Assembly (NCBI RefSeq): GCF_040448675.1
Contig: NZ_CP159289.1
Location: forward strand, 7,113,001 to 7,177,000
DNA from: Dyadobacter sp. 676
Lineage (GTDB): Bacteria; Bacteroidota; Bacteroidia; Cytophagales; Spirosomataceae
Reading direction: 5' to 3'
DNA length: 64,000 bases
Position numbers and translations under genes: made by a program. The notes under the pieces are model-generated. The model was not told the origin of the DNA. It worked only from the letters and a program-made list of their open reading frames with translations, and did no database searches. Below are positions 1 through 8,400 of the stretch, piece by piece (position 1 is the stretch's first letter; every line of letters starts with the position of its first letter).

Positions 1-1083
1 GAGAACCAGCTTCTGGAATACAACATCAAAGGCCTCGACGACCAATGGTACGAGCTGAAAAACACCATGACGATTACGCTCAACCGGCTCGGTCATGGCG
101 ATTATGTATTGCAGGTCAGGAAAAAATCGGGGTTCGGGCGTGGCAATCTGGGCCTGCTGGCCAAGAAATTCACGGTAAATCCATTCTGGTACCAGACGTG
201 GTTTTTCGCGGCATTCGCATTGGTATTGCTGCTATTTTCATTCTATCTCGTGGTTAAGCTGCGTTATCATTACCTCACGCTCCGGAAAAAACAGCTCGAA
301 GCACAGGTACGGGAGCGCACCAGGCAATTGGAATACAGTAACCGGCTGAAAGAAAAGATCACCCTCCTGCTCGCGCACGATCTGCAATCGCCGATACATT
401 TTCTGAACCTGCTGTCGGACCATGTCGCCGCTTCGCTGGAAAGGAACCGCCTCGACGACGCCCGGACCGGCACCGCGGAGATCAAAAAAGCGGCAGCCAA
501 CATTCATGCGTTCGTGAAGGAGATCAACCTCTGGACCAAGTCGCAGCAGGAAGGGTTTTACCTTGTCAGGCGACCATTTCCATTCGACGACCTTGCCGGG
601 GAACTGCACTCTTTTTTCAAGGAAATGCTTTATTTAAAGAATAATACCCTCGCATTTGTCAACCCGGAGAAATCGGTACTTTTTACCAACCGCGAGATAC
701 TGAAAGCGGTCGTCCGTAACCTGATCGACAATTCGAACAAATACACAACCGGCGGCCATATCATTGTGGAGCTGGAACGGCTTGACGGGGACTTTATGCG
801 GCTGTCGGTTTCCGACAATGGCCGGGGAATGTCGCCCGCCGACCTGAGCAAGATCAACCGGCGCATAGAGCATGTGCTTACCACCGAAGGGATCGAGCAA
901 AGCGGCCGGCTCGGCTACCAGATCATTATCGACTTCGTGGCCCGCCTCGACTGCAAACTGGAAGTGGAAAGTACCGTGGGACAAGGCACGCGGGTGACCA
1001 TATCCGGGTTGCTTTCGGGACAACCCGACCATCAGGACGCCGTACTTTCCGACAGTACCCCAACCAATTTTACTACGTTATGA
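1..1083 (+). CDS. Sensor histidine kinase, C-terminal part (cut by left edge)
   Basis: The reading frame is open from base 1, so the start lies outside the window. The first ~55 residues (YNIKGLDDQWYEL onward) match the end of a Y_Y_Y domain, the last periplasmic module of propeller-type sensors. A membrane helix follows at about nt 197-262, then a short coiled coil, an H-box with phosphoacceptor His (AHDLQSPIHF, about nt 370-396), an N-box (RNLIDNSNKYT) and G-boxes (SDNGRGMS; GQGTRVTI). This is the architecture of a membrane kinase reading a periplasmic signal. It overlaps the next gene by ATGA, so the adjacent response regulator is the likely phosphorylation partner. The ligand cannot be told because the sensor part is missing. 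Confidence 0.93.
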   Translation, partial: ENQLLEYNIKGLDDQWYELKNTMTITLNRLGHGDYVLQVRKKSGFGRGNLGLLAKKFTVNPFWYQTWFFAAFALVLLLFSFYLVVKLRYHYLTLRKKQLEAQVRERTRQLEYSNRLKEKITLLLAHDLQSPIHFLNLLSDHVAASLERNRLDDARTGTAEIKKAAANIHAFVKEINLWTKSQQEGFYLVRRPFPFDDLAGELHSFFKEMLYLKNNTLAFVNPEKSVLFTNREILKAVVRNLIDNSNKYTTGGHIIVELERLDGDFMRLSVSDNGRGMSPADLSKINRRIEHVLTTEGIEQSGRLGYQIIIDFVARLDCKLEVESTVGQGTRVTISGLLSGQPDHQDAVLSDSTPTNFTTL

Positions 1084-1709
1084 AAAGGATATTGATTGCC
1101 GACGATCATTCGCTGGTCCGATATGGACTCAAAGTTGCATTGCTCAACCATTTCCCCGACGCGCATATAGACGAAAGCTGGGACGGCCAGTCGGCCATGA
1201 CATGCCTGAAAAACGCCTTCTACGACCTTGTACTGCTCGATCTTAGCATGCCCGACACCGACGCGAATACCGTTTTACATTGGATCAGAAATATGTACCC
1301 CGACACGAAAGTCCTGATCGTATCGATGAACAACGAGGCGATTTTCGGAAAAAGGGCCCTCCAAATGGGCGCACACGGCTACATCGAAAAAGACGCTTCG
1401 CCCGACGACCTGATCAGGGCCGTCAATGTCGTCTTTTCGGGGAAAAAGTATATGAGCGCCGACCTGGCGGAGATTATCGTCAACGACACGCTCAACCGGA
1501 AGTCGATGAACCCGTTCGACGAACTTACACCGCGCGAGTTTCAGGTGGCGATGTACATCATCCAGGATTACACCATCACGCAGATCAGCGAACTGATGCA
1601 GCTGCAATATACCTCCGTAAGCACATTCCGGCGCCGTATTTTCGAAAAACTGAATATTTCCGACCGCAAGGGGCTCGTTCAACTGGCCGACGCCTACAAG
1701 CTCGGCTGA
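1080..1709 (+). CDS. NarL/FixJ-type response regulator
   Basis: A 209-residue protein with an N-terminal receiver domain (acidic pair D8-D9, phosphoacceptor D54 in LLDLSMP, conserved Lys in YIEKD near 104) and a C-terminal LuxR-type helix-turn-helix (LTPREFQVAMYIIQDYT then TSVSTFRRRIFEKLN). It would bind DNA once phosphorylated. The start codon overlaps the stop of the upstream kinase by four bases, so the two are translationally coupled and form a two-component pair. Its targets are unknown. The gene ends 19 bp from the convergent TerC gene. Confidence 0.95.
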   Translation: MKRILIADDHSLVRYGLKVALLNHFPDAHIDESWDGQSAMTCLKNAFYDLVLLDLSMPDTDANTVLHWIRNMYPDTKVLIVSMNNEAIFGKRALQMGAHGYIEKDASPDDLIRAVNVVFSGKKYMSADLAEIIVNDTLNRKSMNPFDELTPREFQVAMYIIQDYTITQISELMQLQYTSVSTFRRRIFEKLNISDRKGLVQLADAYKLG

Positions 1710-1728
1710 ACCGTTGCCATCGGGAAAT

Positions 1729-2481
1729 CTATTTCGCAAGTTTCTCTTCGCCCTGCCGGTAATGTTCCCGGGTAACCACCGGCTCGCCTTTACCCTTGTT
1801 CATCCGCATCTGGAACACGTCGACCAGCAGGGAAAAGGCCATCGAGAAATAGACATAGCCCTTGGGAATTTCGAGTCCGAAACCTTCGCTGACGAGCGAA
1901 AAGCCGATCAGTAACAGGAACGACAACGCGAGCATTTTGAATGCCGGGTGGCGGTTTACGAAATCACTGATTTTTTCCGCCGCCAGAAGCATGAGCAATA
2001 CCGTCACCACCACTGCCACATACATTACCCACACTTCTTTCACCATGCCGATGGCTGTGATAATCGAATCGATCGAAAAAACCATATCCATGATCAATAT
2101 CTGGGTAATCACCTGCCCGAACGACGACACCTTGATCTGCTTGCTCTGATCGCCGGCCTCACCTTCCATTTTATGGTAAATTTCTTTCGAGCTTTTATAG
2201 AGCAGAAACAGCCCACCTGCCAGCAGTACGAGCTCCTTCCCGGAAAAACCTTCCCCAAAAACCACAAACAGGTCCTGGTCGAGTTTCATGATCAGGGAGA
2301 TAATGAGCAAAAGGCCGATCCGCAGCACCCCGGCCAGGACCAGCCCCCATTGCCGGGCCTTTTTCTGCTGATCAGCAGGCAGTTTCGCGGCGATAATCGA
2401 AATAAAGATTACATTGTCGATGCCAAGAACGGCTTCCAGGGCAACGAGGGTGAGTAGAGAAACGATGACTTCCAATTCCAT
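1729..2481 (-). CDS. TerC family integral membrane protein
   Basis: A 250-residue polytopic membrane protein with about seven hydrophobic helices. It carries the two TerC-family signatures with acidic intramembrane residues: EAVLGIDNVIFIS near residue 16 and MDMVFSIDSIITA in the second half. TerC/Alx-type proteins are linked to metal (Mn) export or tellurite resistance; the substrate here is not visible. The ATG at 2481 (MELEVIVSLL) is preferred over an in-frame TTG eight codons upstream because it begins right at the first helix. It stands alone, convergent with the response regulator. Confidence 0.9.
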   Translation of the reverse strand: MELEVIVSLLTLVALEAVLGIDNVIFISIIAAKLPADQQKKARQWGLVLAGVLRIGLLLIISLIMKLDQDLFVVFGEGFSGKELVLLAGGLFLLYKSSKEIYHKMEGEAGDQSKQIKVSSFGQVITQILIMDMVFSIDSIITAIGMVKEVWVMYVAVVVTVLLMLLAAEKISDFVNRHPAFKMLALSFLLLIGFSLVSEGFGLEIPKGYVYFSMAFSLLVDVFQMRMNKGKGEPVVTREHYRQGEEKLAK

Positions 2482-2577
2482 GTAGTTCCGAATATTTGTG
2501 AACAATACGGTTATATACGCAAGATATGTGCCAGACAGGGACCGGCCAACAACGTGGGCGGGTATTGCCGTGTCGCC

Positions 2578-3051
2578 TCAAAGCACTTTCTCCATATAGA
2601 TCGCGTCTTCGTGCGGGTTGGCGTAGTAGGCAGGTATCTCTTCGAACCCGAACGACTCATAAAGTCGGCGTGCGCCTGTCATGCCCGCAAGCGTATCGAG
2701 CCTGATTTTCCGGTAACCCAGCTCCGCCGCAACGAATATCGACCGTTCGAGCAACTTCCTGCCGAGCTGGTGCCCCCTGTATTCGGGCTGGACATACATC
2801 CGTTTCAGTTCCGCGATTCCGTCGCCCTTGCTGCGTACCCCCGCGCAGCCTACCGCCCGTTCGCCCGCGTACGCAAGCAGAAGCGCGCCCGCAGGGGGAC
2901 CATATTGCGCGCGGACGGCATCCAGCTCCCCGCTAAAATCCTGAAAGCCCAGATCTATCGGCAGCGAAGCCGCGTATTCCCGAAACAATCTTTTTGCATC
3001 TTCGTATTGCGCGTCGCTGGCGGCGGTTATCATTTTAAGCGTATTGTCCAT
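2578..3051 (-). CDS. GNAT family N-acetyltransferase
   Basis: A 157-residue single-domain GNAT fold. The acetyl-CoA pyrophosphate loop is visible as VQPEYRGHQLGRKLLE (Q/R-x-x-G-x-G/A pattern), preceded by the ELKRMYV strand and followed by YRKIRLDTLAGMTGARRLYESFGF, the usual C-terminal motif B. It should transfer an acetyl group from acetyl-CoA to a small molecule or amine; the substrate is unknown. The ATG at 3051 (MDNTLK) is preferred; a GTG 27 codons upstream stays open but adds residues with no family character. An ATG six codons further in is also possible. Confidence 0.85.
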   Translation of the reverse strand: MDNTLKMITAASDAQYEDAKRLFREYAASLPIDLGFQDFSGELDAVRAQYGPPAGALLLAYAGERAVGCAGVRSKGDGIAELKRMYVQPEYRGHQLGRKLLERSIFVAAELGYRKIRLDTLAGMTGARRLYESFGFEEIPAYYANPHEDAIYMEKVL

Positions 3052-3316
3052 AAGGAATATTGATCGATAATCCTGTTTCGAAACCACTATTTTCCGCAAA
3101 GCTCGCGAAATAATGCCAGCAGGAACAGGCACAGATCCGGATTTAGCGGCAAGAACAGGCCTTGCGGCAACCGGTCCGACTTCCCCTGGCCATCTTTTCA
3201 GCCAATCTTTTAAATTTTAGCTCCGCACCGCCCGCTGCACATCCTAAATTTTGCGCATTGATCGTTTATGCAAAAAGGTGTGCGCGGATCTGCCGAATCT
3301 AACAATCAGGAAAACC

Positions 3317-4315
3317 ATGCTGCAAAGAATACCTGAACCGCTTTTCAAAACATATTTAATCCTCAGCCTGGCTGCCTCCGGAACGGTTGCGATGGCGGCT
3401 ACTTCCTCAATTTCCGACAGCCTGGACGTCTGCCCGGCGATACCGCAGACAGCCCGCATATGGGGAAAGATAACCGACGAATCGTCGCGACCGGTGGCGA
3501 ATGCCGCCGTGCTGGTGGCGGAATCGGAGCGCGTGACGGTGAGCAACCTTTCCGGTGGTTTCGAGATAGCCGACGCGCCGCTGAACGGCGTATTACTGAT
3601 AAAACATCCTGATTTTGAAACGCGCCAGGTGCCGATTGTAAAATCTGCCGCCGAATATGCCATTATATTGAAATCCCGCACGCCGTTGACCGCGATACGC
3701 CAAAAGAGCCAGGCCAGGGCTTCCCGGAAAGATTCGGAGGTAAGCCATGCAGCCGAAAGCAGCCCTTCGATGCGCGTCGACCGGTGGCCTTACTTCCCCG
3801 GCGGCTACAAGGGGCTGAACAAATTTCTCGCCAATAACCTGAAATACCCGTCCGAGGCGCTCCAAAACCGCGTCGAGGGGGCCGTGCAGGTTTCTTTTCT
3901 GCTCGACGAAGACGGTAATGTGAGCAGTGGCCGCATTATCGACAGCCCGGGAGCGGAGCTGGACGAGGAGGCATTACGTCTCGTAAGTATGATGCCCAGA
4001 TGGACACCCGCGCAAAAAGACGGCAAGCCGATCGCCGTCTGGTACACCATCAGTATCCATTTCGATCCGCAAGTGGACAAGCTGCCATTGAAAATCAAAG
4101 AGGAAGTACCGAAATTTTTCAGCCGGAGAATGAAGCCGGACCTCTTGAAAGCCCCTTTCCCGACCAAAGACGAACTCGAAAAGCTTTTCCGGAAACACAC
4201 ATTGAACGTGTCGGTACACGAACCTCCCCGAACCAAACTCTACATGTACGGGCACGGCATCGTACCCAGGCCCACGTACGTACCGCTGCAACTCAATTTC
4301 AGGCCGCTCCCCTGA
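3317..4315 (+). CDS. TonB-like protein with carboxypeptidase-regulatory-like domain
   Basis: A 332-residue exported or membrane-anchored protein. A hydrophobic segment lies near residues 12-30, followed by a carboxypeptidase-regulatory-like beta domain (about 45-115, WGKITDESSRPVANAAV) and a TonB C-terminal-like domain (about 155-250) with the typical signatures YPSEALQNRVEGAVQVSF, DEDGNVSSGRIIDSPG and WTPAQKDGKPIAVWYTI. In Bacteroidota this layout occurs in energy-transducer TonB paralogues. A further ~80 residues of unknown character follow. The ATG at 3317 has AGGAAA a few bases upstream; the TTG further upstream is unlikely. No ExbB/ExbD genes are nearby, so a role in active transport is not proven. 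Confidence 0.8.
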   Translation: MLQRIPEPLFKTYLILSLAASGTVAMAATSSISDSLDVCPAIPQTARIWGKITDESSRPVANAAVLVAESERVTVSNLSGGFEIADAPLNGVLLIKHPDFETRQVPIVKSAAEYAIILKSRTPLTAIRQKSQARASRKDSEVSHAAESSPSMRVDRWPYFPGGYKGLNKFLANNLKYPSEALQNRVEGAVQVSFLLDEDGNVSSGRIIDSPGAELDEEALRLVSMMPRWTPAQKDGKPIAVWYTISIHFDPQVDKLPLKIKEEVPKFFSRRMKPDLLKAPFPTKDELEKLFRKHTLNVSVHEPPRTKLYMYGHGIVPRPTYVPLQLNFRPLP

Positions 4316-4433
4316 ATTAACTTCCCAAAAAATCCATTGAAAGGTGGCGAAATGAGCACTTTTGTGGTGCATATTTGTTGTTTATGGCAAAAGAATGCCC
4401 AAACAGCGAAATTTACCAGTATTAAAATCGAAT

Positions 4434-5423
4434 ATGAAACAAGTAAAAGCCTCCATTTCAGGCATCGAAGGATATGTACCCGATTACATTCTTACAAACG
4501 CCGAATTGGAGACCCTCGTCGATACCAGCGACGAATGGATCGTGAGCAGGACCGGCATCAGAGAACGCCGCATCCTGAAAGAACCAGGGCTTGGCAGCTC
4601 GCACATGGGTGCAAAAGCCGTAAAAGGCCTCCTCGAAAAAACCAACACCGATCCTGCCGAAATAGACCTCCTCATTTGCGCCACCATTACCCCCGACTTC
4701 GTTTTCCCGAGTACCGCCAACCTGATCTGCGACCAGCTGGGCATTCGCAACATAGGCAGTTTCGACGTGAGTGCGGCCTGCTCAGGCTTCATTTACGGCC
4801 TTGAACTCGGGGCACAGTTCATCGAAACCGGCAAATACAAGAAAGTAGTAGTGGTGGGCACCGACAAAATGTCGGCCGTAATGGACTATACCGACCGCCG
4901 CACGTGCATTCTGTTCGGCGACGGCGCGGGAGCTGTTTTGCTGGAACCCGATACCGAAGGCTACGGTGTAATCGATACGCTGATCCGTTCCGACGGCATG
5001 GGCTATAATAACTTACTCCAGCGCGGCGGCGGAAGCCGTTTCCCGGCGACTCACGAGACTGTCGATGCGCGCATGCATTTTCTACACCAGGATGGTCAGC
5101 AGGTATTCAAATCGGCCGTTCGCAATATGGCCGACGTGTCCGCCGAAATGATGGAGCGCAACGGCCTGCGCCACGACGACGTCGCCTGGCTGGTGCCGCA
5201 TCAGGCCAACCGCCGCATTATCGAAGCGACCGCCAGCCGGATGGGCGTCGGGATGGACAAGGTGATGATGAACATCGAACGCTACGGCAATACCACCGCG
5301 GCCACGATCCCGCTTTGCCTCTGGGATTACGAAAAACAACTCAAAAAGGGCGATAATCTGATATTCTCTGCATTTGGCGCCGGCTTTACCTGGGCTTCGG
5401 CTTATGTGAAATGGGCCTATTAA
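4434..5423 (+). CDS. fabH: 3-oxoacyl-[acyl-carrier-protein] synthase III (KASIII)
   Basis: A 329-residue ketoacyl synthase III that starts fatty-acid synthesis by condensing acetyl-CoA (or a branched starter) with malonyl-ACP in the cytoplasm. The complete catalytic triad is visible: Cys116 in SAACSGF, His256 in VPHQAN and Asn286 in RYGNTTAA. Other family motifs are present: DTSDEWI, RTGIRERR, FGDGAGAVLL and the C-terminal GAGFTWAS. The length is normal. The ATG at 4434 (MKQVKASISG) gives the standard N-terminus; a TTG start 24 codons earlier would add an unrelated peptide. It is monocistronic, without fabD or acpP neighbours, so it may be one of several FabH paralogues in the genome. Confidence 0.95.
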   Translation: MKQVKASISGIEGYVPDYILTNAELETLVDTSDEWIVSRTGIRERRILKEPGLGSSHMGAKAVKGLLEKTNTDPAEIDLLICATITPDFVFPSTANLICDQLGIRNIGSFDVSAACSGFIYGLELGAQFIETGKYKKVVVVGTDKMSAVMDYTDRRTCILFGDGAGAVLLEPDTEGYGVIDTLIRSDGMGYNNLLQRGGGSRFPATHETVDARMHFLHQDGQQVFKSAVRNMADVSAEMMERNGLRHDDVAWLVPHQANRRIIEATASRMGVGMDKVMMNIERYGNTTAATIPLCLWDYEKQLKKGDNLIFSAFGAGFTWASAYVKWAY

Positions 5424-5433
5424 TGCAAAAAAA

Positions 5434-5465
5434 GTCGGCACAGCGTTTGAGACAGCTGTGCCGAC
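5434..5465 (-). terminator. Rho-independent terminator between fabH and the LytTR gene
   Basis: A perfect 11-bp stem (GTCGGCACAGC / GCTGTGCCGAC) with a 10-nt loop. Seven A residues at 5427-5433 give the U-run for minus-strand transcripts coming from the LytTR gene. It may also stop fabH transcripts from the other side. Confidence 0.8.
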
Positions 5466-5484
5466 CGGTCGTATCTTATTTCAA

Positions 5485-5919
5485 CTACGCGGAGAGCGCC
5501 ATTCTTCCCAATATTTCATGCGTTTCGCGGATGCGCCTGCGGGCGATAGGGATCACTTTTCCACAACTGAGATGGATGTAATCGGGCCATCTCGAGGTAA
5601 TATGCCGCGCATTGATGCTGTATGATTTGTGAATGCGCAAAAAATCGCTGCTAAGTTCTTCCTGAACCTCTTTCAAACACTTCGAAACCAGGTGCTTCTC
5701 ATGTCGGGTGTACACAAACGTATAATTTCCGACACCTTCCAGACAGGTAATATCGTTCGCTTTAACTGTCATGGCTTTTCCAAACTTGTAAACGGTAATC
5801 GCCGGGGCGCTTTTCGTTTCTCCGGCAACGCCGCAAGGCATGATGGACAGATTTTTCATGGGTGAAAGGACGGATTGATTTTTCATGGTTTGATCGGGCG
5901 TTACATTGTTTGCTTTCAT
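5485..5919 (-). CDS. LytTR-domain DNA-binding protein without receiver
   Basis: A 144-residue protein whose C-terminal ~95 residues form a LytTR DNA-binding domain (ITCLEGVGNYTFVYT, FLRIHKSYSINARHI, KVIPIARRR). There is no receiver domain, and the first ~45 residues are low in known motifs. Stand-alone LytTR proteins act as transcription regulators, often controlled by protein partners. It is divergent from the LytS/LytTR operon at 6254-9185, suggesting it may share or cross-regulate that system (inference). Three in-frame Met codons lie within the first 21 residues; the first is used here, but a shorter start is possible. Confidence 0.82.
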   Translation of the reverse strand: MKANNVTPDQTMKNQSVLSPMKNLSIMPCGVAGETKSAPAITVYKFGKAMTVKANDITCLEGVGNYTFVYTRHEKHLVSKCLKEVQEELSSDFLRIHKSYSINARHITSRWPDYIHLSCGKVIPIARRRIRETHEILGRMALSA

Positions 5920-6253
5920 GGCTGAATTGTTATGATTTTCATGGCTGACTGGCGGCTTTCACTTTCGTTTTCAACCGGCCGCCTTTCATTCGGCTGTGAT
6001 ACAAAATTGGACTATCCATAAGGCAGGAGAAACACTAACCTGGGTGAATTGTAACTTTCACCTCATGAATACGCTATTTCGAGGGGTAAACTGAAAGAGC
6101 CGTTCGCTCGACCAAAGGAACCATTTGCAGCTACAAAACAGGCCGGGGTACCGTTTTACGACGGTTTGGGCTGCAAATGCGACGTTTAACCATCCCCCGA
6201 TTTCTCTTTCAGGCGCCGGCCCTTATTTTTGCGTGAAATGAAAATGCGCGTCC
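5920..6253. other. Intergenic region between divergent LytTR gene and LytS operon
   Basis: A 334-bp stretch with no convincing ORF. It should hold both divergent promoters. Visible structure is a short inverted repeat GGTGAA/TTCACC near 6045-6065 and the long inverted repeat listed separately at 6122-6179. I could not assign a -33/-7 promoter with confidence. Confidence 0.6.
6122..6179. promoter_or_regulatory. 10-bp perfect inverted repeat upstream of the LytS-type kinase operon
   Basis: The arms CATTTGCAGC (6122-6131) and GCTGCAAATG (6170-6179) are exact complements separated by 38 bp. The interior has further short complementary segments (AAAAC/GTTTT and CCGT/ACGG), so the leader RNA could fold into a long stem. 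It sits about 75 bp upstream of the first kinase start. It may be a regulator binding site or a structured 5' leader. Confidence 0.45.
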
Positions 6254-7324
6254 ATGATCCTTGAAAGTTACCTGGCGAAAATCGGCCGTAAACGGATGAG
6301 CGCCACTACGGCAGTGCTCACAGGGTCCGGGACTGTGTTGCTGGCAGGGCTGGGACTTTGGCAGGAACGCTATTTCTCCGACACTTACACGTTCATTGTG
6401 GGGAGTACTATCAACCTGGCCGCGATCTGGGCCGCTTACCGCGCCGGGAGCGCACTTTCGCCCCGGGTTACCGGACTGTTTCCGGACACCGAGCAATCCA
6501 TTTACCGGGTAGCACTCTGGTTCGGGGTGTATGGGATTGTGAATGTGGCATTTTTCTGGGTCGTGCTACCCTTGTACCACCAGGCGGGACTCGTCGAAAC
6601 GGGCTTCGACCTTTCATGGGCGTTACGCGTGAGCTTCTTCATTCTGAGCGGCTCGCTCATCGCCGCAGGGCTTACCGAGCTCGCCTATGCTTTCCGGCAA
6701 TGGCGTACGAACCAGGACGAGTTGGAACAAATGCAGGAAAAGCAACTGCAAACCGAACTGGATGCGGTAAAACAGCAGGTAAACCCCCATTTCCTTTTCA
6801 ATTGCCTCAACTCGCTCTCCGTACTGATCGCCGACGCTCCGGGCGTAGCCGAGAAATTTGTGGACGAAATGTCGAAGGTATACCGCTACCAGCTCAGCGT
6901 GAACGGCCCAGGCAAGGAAGACATCCTCGTAACGCTCGACTCCGAGCTGCGCTTCACCAGATCCTACATTTACCTGCTCGAAACCCGGTTCGAGAGCGGC
7001 ATCGACGTTACATTGGACGTCAGGGACGTATTTTTATCAGGGCAAATGGCGCCGCTAACCTTCCAGATCCTGATCGACCATGCCATCCATTATAACATGG
7101 TTTCTCCCGCACGCCCGCTCTCCGTTAAAATCACTGTCACAGAGACCGGTCAGCTTGAGTTCCGGCATAACCGTCAGCCGAAAATGCTCAGCATGCCGCT
7201 GGAAACGCCGGGCATTGATGTCCTGATCACCAAATACAAAATGCTCTTTAACCGGGCCGGTGCCGTGCAGCTCAAAGAAGACGAGCACGATTTTGCGGTC
7301 ATCCTGCCATTGATATTCACATGA
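6254..7324 (+). CDS. LytS/YehU-type membrane histidine kinase, probably a pseudokinase
   Basis: A 356-residue protein with four to five membrane helices in the first ~155 residues, then a His_kinase (LytS-type) domain with the conserved QVNPHFLFNCLNSLSVL phosphoacceptor block. The ATP-binding part is degenerate. At the N-box it reads LIDHAIHYN, where the downstream paralogue has LLENAVKHN, so the catalytic Asn is replaced by His. At the G-box it reads TPGIDVLITKY instead of RLGLANIMAKY. ATP binding is therefore doubtful. Its stop overlaps the start of the intact paralogue by ATGA, suggesting a heterodimer in which this subunit senses or supplies the His site (inference). Confidence 0.88.
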   Translation: MILESYLAKIGRKRMSATTAVLTGSGTVLLAGLGLWQERYFSDTYTFIVGSTINLAAIWAAYRAGSALSPRVTGLFPDTEQSIYRVALWFGVYGIVNVAFFWVVLPLYHQAGLVETGFDLSWALRVSFFILSGSLIAAGLTELAYAFRQWRTNQDELEQMQEKQLQTELDAVKQQVNPHFLFNCLNSLSVLIADAPGVAEKFVDEMSKVYRYQLSVNGPGKEDILVTLDSELRFTRSYIYLLETRFESGIDVTLDVRDVFLSGQMAPLTFQILIDHAIHYNMVSPARPLSVKITVTETGQLEFRHNRQPKMLSMPLETPGIDVLITKYKMLFNRAGAVQLKEDEHDFAVILPLIFT

Positions 7325-8400
7325 GTACGGCCCTGCTTTACAACAAAATCGGTCGGCAGATATGGCTGAGCCTTTTCGGCAGATGGATTTTCGCTCTGCT
7401 CGTGCCCTGGTTCGTACCGACCATCAGCTACCTGCTCATCGGGGAACCTTATTTGCAGAGCCTTTACAATTTCGCAGGCGGCACGCTCATGATCTTTGCA
7501 ATGACGATCGTGGCCTTCGTTCCGCACGACCGGGCTGCCAGGTACATTGCGCAAAAGTACCCGTCACTCGATTCTACTATCAAAAGAAGCGCCCTCACCG
7601 CTGTTGCGTTCTGGATACTGACTTTCGTGTTTGTCACTTTTTACATGTTTTTCATCATGCGTTTCCGGCCGTTTGAAGCCCGGCTCGACGCGCGTATGAT
7701 GATCAACGTGTACCTTTTCGAATTTGTGGCAGTGATTTTGCTAACCGGTCTTTATGAGATCAACTATTCGTTAAATAAATGGAAGTCATTGAAAATCAAT
7801 AAAGAGGCGATCAAACGGGCAGGTATGCAGGGACAATTGCAAAGCCTGAAAAGCCAGGTCAACCCGCATTTTTTGTTCAATAGCCTCAATACCTTGTCGG
7901 CGCTGATTTCGGACGAACCGAAGCGGGCCGAACAGTTTGTCGATGAAATGGCGAGGGTTTACCGCTATTTGTTGCAGACCAACCAGGACGAGCTGACTTC
8001 GCTTGCCGCAGAAATCCGCTTTATCCGGTCGTATTACCATCTCTTGCGCACCCGCTACGATACCGGGTTCGATCTGGTGATCGAAGTAAACGATGAGGAC
8101 CTTGGCAAAAAGATCCCGCCACTCACCTTGCAGCTCCTGCTCGAAAATGCCGTGAAACATAACAGTATCCTCGAATCCAACCCGCTGCGGGTGCAGATCC
8201 GCTCGCTGGGCGGCGATTTGCTGGAAATCAGCAACAACCGTCTCACTAAATCGACGCCCGTCAGGTCTACGCGCCTCGGACTGGCCAATATCATGGCCAA
8301 ATACGAACTGCTGTCCGACCGCCTGCCCCTGATCGATAATAATGAAGCCGTTTTCACGGTAACGTTGCCGCTGATCACGCCCAAAACCGTAAGTGCATGA
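7321..8400 (+). CDS. LytS/YehU-type membrane histidine kinase
   Basis: A 359-residue paralogue of the preceding gene. Membrane helices occupy about residues 15-150, followed by a His_kinase domain with QVNPHFLFNSLNTLSAL, an intact N-box (LLLENAVKHNSI) and a G-box-like TRLGLANIMAKYELL. Autophosphorylation is plausible. It overlaps the upstream kinase and the downstream LytTR response regulator by ATGA at both ends, so all three should be translated as one coupled operon and act together. The signal is unknown because the membrane part has no named sensor domain. Confidence 0.93.
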   Translation: MSTALLYNKIGRQIWLSLFGRWIFALLVPWFVPTISYLLIGEPYLQSLYNFAGGTLMIFAMTIVAFVPHDRAARYIAQKYPSLDSTIKRSALTAVAFWILTFVFVTFYMFFIMRFRPFEARLDARMMINVYLFEFVAVILLTGLYEINYSLNKWKSLKINKEAIKRAGMQGQLQSLKSQVNPHFLFNSLNTLSALISDEPKRAEQFVDEMARVYRYLLQTNQDELTSLAAEIRFIRSYYHLLRTRYDTGFDLVIEVNDEDLGKKIPPLTLQLLLENAVKHNSILESNPLRVQIRSLGGDLLEISNNRLTKSTPVRSTRLGLANIMAKYELLSDRLPLIDNNEAVFTVTLPLITPKTVSA

